Origin: Mariniflexile jejuense
Lineage (GTDB): Bacteria > Bacteroidota > Bacteroidia > Flavobacteriales > Flavobacteriaceae
Direction of reading: 5' to 3'
Assembly (NCBI RefSeq): GCF_042675665.1
Contig: NZ_JBHTJI010000001.1
Location: 186,001-250,000 of the forward strand
Length of the DNA stretch: 64,000 nt
The stretch's first letter is position 1, and the number at the start of each line of letters is the position of its first letter. The translations under genes were made by a program, and so were the position numbers. The notes beneath the pieces were generated by a model. It ran no database searches. It saw only the letters and a program-made list of their open reading frames with translations, and had not been told where the DNA came from. Positions 18,284 through 26,134 of this stretch are shown in pieces.

Positions 18284-18651
18284 TTTTTAATCTGGTAAGC
18301 AACACCTTTTTGCTTTTTGGTTTCACCTACATACGAATATTCAAAGGTATACGAAGAATCGGTTGTGGTTAATATTTTTAAATGAACATCCTTACGTTCC
18401 GCCATGTTTTTAGGCCTGATGGTTTTAAAAATAACTTCACAATCATTTATCCAGCGTAGTTGTGCGGAATCTACTTTTTTGTCATATGTTTCAATTTGCA
18501 AAGTATCTGTGCGTGTAAATTTCGATTTGTATAATTTACCATCAATAGTTACTTCACTGTAAAATTTACCTGTTTTGTAATCGCTGCAATTTCTTGATTT
18601 TTCGTAGCAGCTAAATAAACTTAGTAATAGTAAAATGTATAGAAGTTTCAT
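18280..18651 (-). CDS. Small lipoprotein of unknown function
   Basis: A 123-residue protein with a lipoprotein signal peptide: hydrophobic LLYILLLLSLF followed by the lipobox Cys15. The mature part is rich in beta-strand-like segments (FYSEVTIDGKLYKSKF, DVHLKILTTTDSSYTFEYSYVG) and resembles small flavobacterial lipoproteins without assigned function. It overlaps the convergent coiled-coil gene by four bases. Confidence 0.75.
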   Translation of the reverse strand: MKLLYILLLLSLFSCYEKSRNCSDYKTGKFYSEVTIDGKLYKSKFTRTDTLQIETYDKKVDSAQLRWINDCEVIFKTIRPKNMAERKDVHLKILTTTDSSYTFEYSYVGETKKQKGVAYQIKN

Positions 18652-18689
18652 AGGTTTTTATTTCAAGGCAAAAATACTAAACTTAAAAT

Positions 18690-19094
18690 TTAATTTTCAA
18701 AGTTTTTAAAACTACCATCCGAATAAAAAATTACAATACGCTCAATAGTTTTGTCTTTTTTTAGTTCAGAAATAACAGCTTCCTTATTTTTTATCGATTC
18801 ATTTTCATCAACATTTATTTTAGCAATAGGAGTAGATGCGGCTAATGTTATTTCATCTATGTTTTTATTTGCAGGAAATTCACCTTTGCCATTTAATAGC
18901 CAATACAATTCAACTTCTGGATATGAAGAAATAATTTTCAAAACAAATTCCAAACTAGGCTTATTTCTACCAGATAAAATATGTGAAATACTAGAGCGTT
19001 GCACACCAATTTTTTCGGCAAAAGAAGACGCTGTTTCTCCGTAATAATCTATTACTTTTTGCAGCCTTTTAGTAAAATTTTCAGTGTTTATCAT
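18690..19094 (-). CDS. XRE-family transcriptional regulator
   Basis: I choose the ATG at 19094 (134 residues, MINTENFTKRLQKVIDYYGE); the frame extends to 19181, but that part lies inside the probable promoter. The N-terminal helix-turn-helix spans about residues 6-60, with SSFAEKIGVQRSSISHILSGRNKPSLEFVLKII split as SFAEKIGVQRSSISHILSG and NKPSLEFVLKI. A short C-terminal part (ELYWLLNGKGEFP, then a Glu/Lys-rich tail) is typical of small phage-repressor-like regulators in Bacteroidota. Palindromic TTACA/TGTAA sites overlap its own promoter and that of the divergent M14 peptidase, suggesting autoregulation and control of the neighbour. Confidence 0.87.
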   Translation of the reverse strand: MINTENFTKRLQKVIDYYGETASSFAEKIGVQRSSISHILSGRNKPSLEFVLKIISSYPEVELYWLLNGKGEFPANKNIDEITLAASTPIAKINVDENESIKNKEAVISELKKDKTIERIVIFYSDGSFKNFEN

Positions 19095-19105
19095 TGTAAA
19101 CGTCA

Positions 19106-19137
19106 CAAATGTAATTTGGTTACACAAATGTAACAAA
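19106..19137 (-). promoter_or_regulatory. Putative promoter of the XRE regulator gene
   Basis: On the minus strand TTTG (19137-19134), a 20-base spacer and TACATTTG (19113-19106) match the flavobacterial consensus exactly. The -7 box ends only 12 bases before the ATG, so the transcript would have a very short leader. A second TACATTTG copy (19132-19125) lies 19 bases upstream. Confidence 0.5.
19119..19134. promoter_or_regulatory. Palindromic operator candidate in the XRE promoter
   Basis: GTTACA-CAAA-TGTAAC is a perfect 6-base inverted repeat with a 4-base centre. It lies between the -33 and -7 boxes of the regulator's own promoter. Binding by the XRE protein is inferred. Confidence 0.5.
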
Positions 19138-19292
19138 TTATATTGATTTATAAGCAAAATTAAACAAATCTGTTTCGTCAATTTGAATCTATAACTTTAA
19201 ATAATAAATGTTATTTTACTGAAATATAGTATTTTATAAATTTTATAAGTTTGGGGTGATTACATCTTTAATATTTATTGTTACTGTCTATA

Positions 19293-19367
19293 TTACAATG
19301 TTTAACATTGTAACAAAATATCTTATTTCTTTTGTTTACAATTGTAAATTAGTAAATGTTTACATTT
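19293..19367. promoter_or_regulatory. Cluster of three palindromes upstream of the M14 peptidase gene
   Basis: Three inverted repeats sharing TTACA/TGTAA: TTACAATG-tttaa-CATTGTAA (19293-19313), TTTACAATTGTAAA (19335-19348) and AAATGT-tt-ACATTT (19354-19367). A perfect -7-like box TACATTTG (19361-19368) overlaps the last one, 15 bases upstream of the peptidase ATG. Repressor binding here would block the peptidase promoter; this is inference. Confidence 0.5.
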
Positions 19368-19382
19368 GTAGACTAAATTATC

Positions 19383-20543
19383 ATGATGCAAGTAGAAGCT
19401 ATAAAACAATTATTTTTAAAACACAAAGAATCGCATTTACAGCATAGGTATATAACCCATAAAAGCATAAAACCTTTGTTGGAAAACCTATCAAAAAAAA
19501 TAACAATTGAAACCATAGGAATTTCTGTTTTAAACAACCCTATTCATGGTATTAAAATAGGTTCGGGTGAAAAACGAATTTTAATGTGGTCGCAAATGCA
19601 CGGAAATGAATCGACAACCACAAAGGCTATTTTCGATTTATTAAACACATTGCTAAGTGACGAAGCCCTAGTAAGTCCTATTTTAAAAGCATGTACGTTA
19701 TATATTATACCTATTTTAAATCCGGATGGTGCACTTGCTTACACACGAATAAATGCAAATGAAGTAGATTTAAATAGAGACGCACAAAACTTAACACAAC
19801 CAGAAAGCAAAGTTTTACGAGCCATTTTTAAAACTTTTAACCCTCATTTTTGTTATAATTTACACGGACAACGCACTATTTTTAGTGCAGGAAACACAAA
19901 TAAATCGGCTACAGTATCGTTTTTAGCACCTGCACAAGATAAGGTTTGCACTATTACACCCAATAGAAAAGTAGCTATGGAAGTAATAGCTGTAATGAAT
20001 GCTGCCTTGCAGGAAGTAATACCTAACCAAGTAGGTGTTTATGATGATGCGTTTAATTTAAACTGTGTTGGCGACACATTTCAAAGTGAAAATGTGCCTA
20101 CTATTTTGTTTGAAGCTGGTCATTACCATAATGATTACGCCAGAGATTGTACCAGAGAGTTTATATACATATCGTATCTAACTTCCTTAGATTATATTTC
20201 TAAAACTGATGTAACGGGTGTTAATTATCAACCATATTTAGAAATTCCTGAGAATGAAAAGTTGTTTTTTGATATCATCATAAAAGACGCCAAAACAATA
20301 CTTGATGGAAAAGAAATAATAACAGATATCGCAATCCAATACCAAGAAAAATTGATTGGCGGAAAAATTAATTTTATACCAAAAGTTGAAAAAATTGAAA
20401 ATCTTGATGGCTATTTTGCACATAAGCACATACAAGCTAATAAGTTAGAAGTATTTAATAATAACATGCAATTATTGAAAATTGATAGCGAAAACGTTTT
20501 CGTAATGATAAATAATGAAAAAATATCATTATTACCGAAATAA
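19383..20543 (+). CDS. M14-family zinc carboxypeptidase-like protein
   Basis: A 386-residue protein. The zinc motif HGNE (His73, Glu76) is followed by NPDGALAYTRINANEVDLNRD, which carries the family's Asn-Arg substrate-binding pattern, then a third zinc ligand in CYNLHGQ and a catalytic-type Glu in LFEAGHYHNDYARD. There is no signal peptide, so it is probably cytoplasmic, like the succinylglutamate-desuccinylase/M14 AOTO-type branch. The last ~100 residues form an extra beta-rich domain. The substrate is unknown. Divergent from the XRE regulator, whose likely operator sites lie in the shared spacer. Confidence 0.86.
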   Translation: MMQVEAIKQLFLKHKESHLQHRYITHKSIKPLLENLSKKITIETIGISVLNNPIHGIKIGSGEKRILMWSQMHGNESTTTKAIFDLLNTLLSDEALVSPILKACTLYIIPILNPDGALAYTRINANEVDLNRDAQNLTQPESKVLRAIFKTFNPHFCYNLHGQRTIFSAGNTNKSATVSFLAPAQDKVCTITPNRKVAMEVIAVMNAALQEVIPNQVGVYDDAFNLNCVGDTFQSENVPTILFEAGHYHNDYARDCTREFIYISYLTSLDYISKTDVTGVNYQPYLEIPENEKLFFDIIIKDAKTILDGKEIITDIAIQYQEKLIGGKINFIPKVEKIENLDGYFAHKHIQANKLEVFNNNMQLLKIDSENVFVMINNEKISLLPK

Positions 20544-20613
20544 AACGCCCAATTATTGTGCTATTATTAACAAAAATGTATTATTTTCGCAATATATTTA
20601 AGAATAATTAATT

Positions 20614-21093
20614 ATGGGGAAAATTAAATTAGACGAAATTGATCATCAAATTCTTGATATGTTGATTGACAACACAAGAATACCTTTTACAGACATTGCT
20701 AAAAAATTATTAATCTCAGCAGGTACAGTTCATGTACGTGTAAAAAAAATGGAAGAGCAAGGTATTATTAAAGGATCATCTTTAATGTTAGATTACAAAA
20801 AGCTAGGATATTCATTCATCGCTTACGTAGGTGTTTATTTAAACAATACATCACAAACTAAGTTTGTATTAGAACGTATTAATGAAATTGCTTTTGTAAC
20901 AGTAGCACATATTACCACTGGTAAATTCAATATATTTTGTAAAATTAGAGCTAGAAGTACAGAACATGCTAAAGAAATAATTTTTAAATTAGATGATATT
21001 GAAGGTGTTTACAGAACTGAAACTATGATTTCATTAGAAGAAAGTATAAACGATAAAAAACGTTTAATGCATTCCATTTTTAATGAATTATAA
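20614..21093 (+). CDS. Lrp/AsnC family transcriptional regulator
   Basis: A 159-residue regulator. The N-terminal winged HTH (LDEIDHQILDMLIDNTRIPF, then AKKLLISAGTVHVRVKKME) is followed by the RAM/AsnC ligand-binding domain with GYSFIAYVGVYL and the GKFNIFCKIRARS strand. The family binds amino acids and regulates their metabolism or transport. Its target is unclear, since the neighbours are a peptidase and an MBOAT acyltransferase. It ends at a clear terminator, so it is monocistronic. Confidence 0.95.
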   Translation: MGKIKLDEIDHQILDMLIDNTRIPFTDIAKKLLISAGTVHVRVKKMEEQGIIKGSSLMLDYKKLGYSFIAYVGVYLNNTSQTKFVLERINEIAFVTVAHITTGKFNIFCKIRARSTEHAKEIIFKLDDIEGVYRTETMISLEESINDKKRLMHSIFNEL

Positions 21094-21110
21094 TTTTATA
21101 ACAATATTAT

Positions 21111-21148
21111 AAAAGGCTGCTTATCAATAATTAAGCGGCCTTTTTTTT
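21111..21148 (+). terminator. Rho-independent terminator after the Lrp gene
   Basis: Stem AAAAGGCTGCTTA / TAAGCGGCCTTTT with one G-T wobble, an 8-base loop and a run of eight or more T. It lies 18 bases after the Lrp stop. Confidence 0.88.
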
Positions 21149-21278
21149 ATTCTTTATGTAGATTACAGTTTTAATTGCCTTTTTGAAGATTTTATTTGAT
21201 TTTTCTATAATTTAATTTGATGTTTGGGTAGTTAAATATATTTAGACAACTTTACTTTTTACTTTATAATAATTCTAT

Positions 21279-22730
21279 ATGGTTTTTAATTCTTTAGAGT
21301 TTTTTATATTTCTAATTATAGTTTTTGCTCTCTATTGGTTTGTATTTCAAAAGCATCTAAAAGCGCAAAATGTTTTAATTTTAGTAGCTAGTTATGTGTT
21401 TTATGGCTTATGGGATTGGAGGTTTCTTTCCTTAATATTATTAAGCACAGCAGTAGATTATTTTGTTGCCATAAAAATTTATAACCTTGATGTACAAAGT
21501 AAACGAAAACGCTGGCTTTGGGTTAGTGTTATTTTTAATTTAGGACTTTTAGGATTTTTTAAATATTACAACTTTTTTGTTGACTCTTGGGTAGATATGT
21601 TTTCGCTTTTTGGCCATGAAATAAAAAGTACTTGGACCTTACGTGTTATTTTACCTGTTGGTATTTCGTTTTACACCTTTCAAACCATGTCGTATTCGTT
21701 TGATGTGTATTATAAAAAATTAAAACCTACTACCGATTTTTTATCGTTTGCAGCATTTGTTAGTTTCTTTCCGCAGCTTGTTGCTGGACCAATAGAACGA
21801 GCTTCAAATTTACTATCTCAAATATTAAATAAACGCATTTTTAGTTACTACCAAACTGTTAGCGGTTTAAAACTTATATTATGGGGTTTATTTAAAAAAG
21901 TAGTAATTGCCGATGCTTTAGCTCCTATGGTGGATGATATCTTTACCAATTATTCGCAACATTCAGCTTCTACACTTATTTTAGGTGTTACCATGTTTAG
22001 TTTTCAGGTATATGGTGATTTTAGTGGTTATACAGATATAGCTATTGGTACAGCAAAGCTTTTTGGTGTAGAACTTATGTCTAACTTTAAATTTCCCAAT
22101 TTCTCTAGAAATGTTGCAGAATATTGGCAGCGTTGGCACATATCACTATCAACTTGGTTTAGGCATTATGTATATATTCCTTTAGGCGGTTCAAAAGTTA
22201 GTAAACTAAAGTCTGTTAGAAATATAAGTATTGTGTTTTTGGTTAGTGGGTTTTGGCATGGTGCAAACTGGACATTTATTTTTTGGGGTGCATTTCATGC
22301 TTTGGCATTTATACCTGTATTTTTAATGGGAAGAAATGCCATTTATAAAGATAGTGTTATAGGAGAGAATACCTTTTTACCAACATTAACAGAAGTTGGT
22401 CAAGTGCTTTTAACCTTTAGCATTGTTACCTTTTCAAGAATATTTTTTAGATCGGAATCTATAACAGGTGCTTTTGGTTTTATAAACCAAATATTCACAA
22501 ATTTCTCATATGAAACCTATAGTCATCCAATGGGTTACCGCATGATTGATTATTACATACTTATAATCGTATTTGTTGTTTATGAGTATATTATTCGTAA
22601 GGATGAACGTTCACCATTTAAGTTTAAATCGAAAATTGTTCGATTTATAGCTTATACAGCTGTAATTTTATTGATGCTATTGTTTTTTGACGATGGTATT
22701 GATAGGTCGTTTATTTACTTCCAGTTTTAA
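21279..22730 (+). CDS. MBOAT-family O-acyltransferase (AlgI-like)
   Basis: A 483-residue polytopic membrane protein with about 11 hydrophobic segments. The MBOAT core is clear: FFPQLVAGPIERA, WQRWHISLSTWFRHYVYIPLGG, and SGFWHGANWTFIFWGAFHAL, which carries the conserved histidine. AlgI/DltB-type proteins move an acyl (usually acetyl) group across the membrane for O-acylation of exported glycans, lipids or wall polymers. The convergent SGNH-like gene ends 8 bases away and is a natural partner for the periplasmic transfer step, as with AlgJ/AlgX or PatB. Confidence 0.93.
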   Translation: MVFNSLEFFIFLIIVFALYWFVFQKHLKAQNVLILVASYVFYGLWDWRFLSLILLSTAVDYFVAIKIYNLDVQSKRKRWLWVSVIFNLGLLGFFKYYNFFVDSWVDMFSLFGHEIKSTWTLRVILPVGISFYTFQTMSYSFDVYYKKLKPTTDFLSFAAFVSFFPQLVAGPIERASNLLSQILNKRIFSYYQTVSGLKLILWGLFKKVVIADALAPMVDDIFTNYSQHSASTLILGVTMFSFQVYGDFSGYTDIAIGTAKLFGVELMSNFKFPNFSRNVAEYWQRWHISLSTWFRHYVYIPLGGSKVSKLKSVRNISIVFLVSGFWHGANWTFIFWGAFHALAFIPVFLMGRNAIYKDSVIGENTFLPTLTEVGQVLLTFSIVTFSRIFFRSESITGAFGFINQIFTNFSYETYSHPMGYRMIDYYILIIVFVVYEYIIRKDERSPFKFKSKIVRFIAYTAVILLMLLFFDDGIDRSFIYFQF

Positions 22731-22738
22731 CAAAACAA

Positions 22739-23707
22739 TTAATTAGATACTTTTACGCTTTTAATGTAACTTGAAATTTCTGAAGCAATAATTTCTCTGC
22801 CATGATTATTCCAATGCATGTCGTAAATTAATGTTGCGGGGGTTTTAGATTGTTCCAGAGCTTTTCCAAAATCTAAATATTTGTAACCCATAGAATCGCA
22901 GTAATTCAAAAATGATTTGCTAGTTGTTCGTGAATCTAATAATATGGCTGTTTTACTTTTATTAAACCCATACGTTTTAATTAGCTTTTTGAAGTTTTCT
23001 AGATACACCAAATCATTTGAAATTGGTTTTGTAGTTTCAGTTTTATCACTTTCTGTTTCTGGATTGCTACTTCCTAACGACACAATTTTGCCTTTTAATT
23101 CTCTTAATGGTTCAAAAAGACCAATATTACCAATGTAGTTAAATAGTTTAATTTTATTTTGAATTCTTGATGTTAAAAAGTACTGCGAATCAATCCAATA
23201 TTGGTCTGGCTCATAAAAATCTCTTTTTAAATCATTTTCAAATTTCATGTAAATTATAATATAATCTATCAAGTCGAATTTTTCTTTGTAAGCAGAAATT
23301 AGATGCAATTGATCTGCAAAATCATAACCAGAATGTCCATATTCAAATACTTCAGTTCCATCGTTTAGTTTGCTTTCAATTTTTTTTCCAATAGAATTAT
23401 TATAATTTTGATGAAGTCCTTCAATAAACGAATCGCCTATAATGGCTATGTCTGTTTTGTTTTTTGATGGTGTAAATTCTCTGTATGAATTAAATCCAGA
23501 CTTGTTTATGTGGTATTGCGCAAAATTCATAACTCTATTACCTGTAACCGTATAACCATCTTGATTTGGCGCATAGGTTTTAACATTTTTATCATTTATA
23601 ATAAATAGTGGGTAATGATCGTATAAATGAAATACCCTTACAATTATTTCTAAAGAAATAAATATTAATATACTGTATATCAATGTTTTTAAGAAAAGCA
23701 GTTTCAT
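22739..23707 (-). CDS. SGNH-like (AlgJ/AlgX-type) putative acyltransferase or esterase
   Basis: A 322-residue protein with an N-terminal membrane helix (about residues 5-25) and a periplasmic domain. IIGDSFIEG carries the likely nucleophilic Ser of SGNH block I, and YDMHWNNHGREI near the end supplies the Asp-x-His pair (DMHWN) typical of SGNH O-acetyltransferases. Block II/III residues are less clear. With the adjacent MBOAT gene this forms a probable O-acetylation pair for an extracellular glycan. It is the last gene of the long minus-strand series, 87 bases after the HTTM gene. Confidence 0.8.
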   Translation of the reverse strand: MKLLFLKTLIYSILIFISLEIIVRVFHLYDHYPLFIINDKNVKTYAPNQDGYTVTGNRVMNFAQYHINKSGFNSYREFTPSKNKTDIAIIGDSFIEGLHQNYNNSIGKKIESKLNDGTEVFEYGHSGYDFADQLHLISAYKEKFDLIDYIIIYMKFENDLKRDFYEPDQYWIDSQYFLTSRIQNKIKLFNYIGNIGLFEPLRELKGKIVSLGSSNPETESDKTETTKPISNDLVYLENFKKLIKTYGFNKSKTAILLDSRTTSKSFLNYCDSMGYKYLDFGKALEQSKTPATLIYDMHWNNHGREIIASEISSYIKSVKVSN

Positions 23708-23794
23708 AACCTCATTGTTTTGACTTGTTTATAAAGATAATCACTAATTTATTTTCATTAAATTAATAATCGTCAAAATGCTGTTTATTCAGTT

Positions 23795-24841
23795 TTATGT
23801 TTTATTGATACGAAGGCTTTTAATAGATTTTATCTTTTTAAGTATAAATTCAAATATTATAACCCAATCTATTAAAAATAAGCATATTATTCTGTATTGT
23901 CTAAATGAAATACCCATTAAAGCACCAATAGATAAATGGAAAATAATTGCAGCAACAAGGTATATGTTTCTGTATTTAGAATTTATAAAAGCAATAAACG
24001 CTAAAAGTTCGAATAACACAGAACCTATTGAAAGTAAAATGAGTAGTATTTTTTTATTTGCAACATATTCTGCAATAGCCGTTAGCCTTGGAGATATTTG
24101 ATAATTGGCGTATGTATGTGCTATAAAACCATATTCGTCTTTCCATTTTTTGTTTTCAGCAATTTTAGCATCACCAATTATTAATTGCACATCGCCTTGT
24201 TTGTACAAGTTTGTTCGTTCTTTTAAATAAAATCCTAAAGTAGAACCATCTAGCCAGTTTACACCATGTCCGTAACGTAATTTTGAAACGCCTGCGGTAA
24301 AATAGGTTAAAACAACTAAGGCTAAAACTAAATTAAAACCCCATTTAGGATTTTTTGAAAACTGAAATAATGGTGTTTTTTCTTTTAAATAGACATATTT
24401 TAAAAGTAAATAATCTATGGACAGTTTCATAGAACCAGGTACTAAGGCTAGCGCAAGAATAACTTGGGTTGGTAAGGACATGTGATGGTCGAAAATGCCA
24501 ATACCTTCGCTTATTCCAAAAATATAATAGCTTAAAAAAGCTAGTGTAAATAAACTTAATCTTCCTAAAAAGCCAATAGCCGCAGCAATTGCTACTACTA
24601 TAATTAATATTAGTATTGTAGAAACATGACTATCATTAAACACAAACCATGTATCTGGTAATAAACGAGTAAACCATGTTGTGGCAAGTTGGTATCTAGT
24701 ATTATCTACAACTTCGTTGATAAAATATAGTTGTTCTATTAACTTTTTACCAAGTAAAATAGATAATAAAAACCTTAGTAGACTTAACGGTTGATTTAAT
24801 AAAGCTATTACAATAGCATAGCATTTATAGATTAACTTCAT
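23795..24841 (-). CDS. HTTM-domain membrane protein
   Basis: A 348-residue protein with about 8 hydrophobic segments. The arrangement resembles the HTTM domain shared with vitamin-K-dependent gamma-carboxylase: SLLRFLLSILLGKKLIEQLYF at the start (split here as SLLRFLLSILLG), a central lumen-side LKYGHGVNWLDG-like segment (SKLRYGHGVNWLDGSTLGFY), and a C-terminal HLSIGALMGISFRQYRIIC stretch. Bacterial HTTM proteins are common and mostly uncharacterised. It overlaps the preceding gene by four bases (ATGA), so the two are translationally coupled and may work as a pair. Confidence 0.78.
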   Translation of the reverse strand: MKLIYKCYAIVIALLNQPLSLLRFLLSILLGKKLIEQLYFINEVVDNTRYQLATTWFTRLLPDTWFVFNDSHVSTILILIIVVAIAAAIGFLGRLSLFTLAFLSYYIFGISEGIGIFDHHMSLPTQVILALALVPGSMKLSIDYLLLKYVYLKEKTPLFQFSKNPKWGFNLVLALVVLTYFTAGVSKLRYGHGVNWLDGSTLGFYLKERTNLYKQGDVQLIIGDAKIAENKKWKDEYGFIAHTYANYQISPRLTAIAEYVANKKILLILLSIGSVLFELLAFIAFINSKYRNIYLVAAIIFHLSIGALMGISFRQYRIICLFLIDWVIIFEFILKKIKSIKSLRINKT

Positions 24842-25362
24842 TTTTTATATCTTTTTACTGTTTTGTTTTCTATACTAGAAATGTATTCTTTTTCAGAAGT
24901 ATCATAAAACCCAATAATTTTAGGTTCTGTAAGTTTTTTGCGGTCTTGGTTTACTTTTACTGCTTTAATATTTATCTTTTGGAATGTTAAATGGTATTCA
25001 TCTTTTAAAATTTTGGTATAGTGAAGGAAAAAAAGTTTCATTCTATCATGAAATGCTTCATCACTTTCTGATAGTTTATTAGAAAATGGCGAAATCGCTT
25101 TTGTAGAACCGTACACTTTGCTAAAAAAATGCCTCATAAAAAAGTCTTCTGGTTTTCCTAAATAGTTAATTAAATTTGTTGTTTTACCATCATTAACACC
25201 TTCAAACTCTAATAAGTATAAATCTGTTTTGCTGTCTATATAATGCCCAAACATGGGCGCACAGGTATATGGAAAACTTTCAATACCTAGTACCATTACA
25301 AAAATATTTGGTATCACTATTAAAGGAATAATAGTGGCTTTATATATGTTTTTTAGTGTCAT
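24838..25362 (-). CDS. Small membrane-anchored protein coupled to the HTTM protein
   Basis: A 174-residue protein with one N-terminal hydrophobic helix (about residues 8-26) and a predicted extracytoplasmic domain starting ESFPYTCAPMFGHYI. It holds a single Cys and many charged residues. No family recognised. Four-base overlaps with the genes on both sides (25359 and 24841) show strict translational coupling. Position suggests a subunit or partner of the HTTM protein. Confidence 0.75.
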   Translation of the reverse strand: MTLKNIYKATIIPLIVIPNIFVMVLGIESFPYTCAPMFGHYIDSKTDLYLLEFEGVNDGKTTNLINYLGKPEDFFMRHFFSKVYGSTKAISPFSNKLSESDEAFHDRMKLFFLHYTKILKDEYHLTFQKINIKAVKVNQDRKKLTEPKIIGFYDTSEKEYISSIENKTVKRYKK

Positions 25363-26045
25363 ACTTTAACTTCATTTTCTTCGTCAAAAAGCCATGGTGT
25401 TTTTGCTTTCAGTTTTTTAGGAATATCAATTAAAACGGGTTTTTGTGTAAAAAAGCGATGTTTAATTACTAGAAGTTTAGTAGGTGTAGTTTGTAATTTA
25501 TGAGCTGCTTTTAAGGATAAAATATTATCTAAATCGATACAACTTATTGACCATTTGTAACCTAAATTTAGGGCTTTTTTTGCAAACAGGTAATTAACTT
25601 CTTGGTACAAATCTAAACCCCTATAAGCTTTAACGGCAAAAGCTCGTTCAAAAATACATTCATCGGGTTTTAATTGTGGTAAATTATTAACAAAAAACTT
25701 TTTTATTTTTTCATTTTGTGAAGGTTCAATAAACCATTCTCTAAAACAAGGAATACCGTCTTTAGTTACTGCCACATAGCAGGTAGGTATATTTGCATTT
25801 ATAAGCATATCATCTAACGGTAAGTTTTTAAAATACTTATGATCAGCATCTGTATATTCGCGAAGTGTTATGTCTATTTTAGCTTTATGAGTTTGGTTAT
25901 TAATACCTTGTGTTAAATCTCTTCTGATGTAAAACCAATAGGTGTTAGAGTAGATTCTCTGTTTTATAATATTAAAAATATCTTTGTATAAGCCATTTAA
26001 TACCATATTTAAAAAAACCTTTGCTTTTTTTACAAGTTTGTACAT
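25359..26045 (-). CDS. GNAT-like protein of glycan clusters
   Basis: A 228-residue protein. The N-terminal ~50 residues are basic and amphipathic, then TYWFYIRRDLTQGI and an acetyltransferase-like start (ITLREYTDADHKYF). The middle has the YEVNYLFAKKALNLGY helix and a GNAT-like ILSLKAAHKLQ segment, which resembles the acetyl-CoA-binding turn and following helix. It belongs by appearance to shorter GNAT proteins found in capsule clusters, but lacks the C-terminal domain of the six larger paralogues upstream. It starts 89 bases after paralogue F and overlaps the next gene by four bases. Confidence 0.62.
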   Translation of the reverse strand: MYKLVKKAKVFLNMVLNGLYKDIFNIIKQRIYSNTYWFYIRRDLTQGINNQTHKAKIDITLREYTDADHKYFKNLPLDDMLINANIPTCYVAVTKDGIPCFREWFIEPSQNEKIKKFFVNNLPQLKPDECIFERAFAVKAYRGLDLYQEVNYLFAKKALNLGYKWSISCIDLDNILSLKAAHKLQTTPTKLLVIKHRFFTQKPVLIDIPKKLKAKTPWLFDEENEVKV

Positions 26046-26134
26046 AGTAGATTTTGGTTTTAAATAGCTAAAGTTAAATTTTTATATTTATTTTCTTTTT
26101 ATAATTAGTTTAAAGCCCTAAAATTTCGATATGG

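Noticed and set aside
19256..19447. 63-codon frame upstream of the M14 peptidase
   Set aside because: It runs through the palindromic promoter region and into the peptidase in another frame; no coding character.
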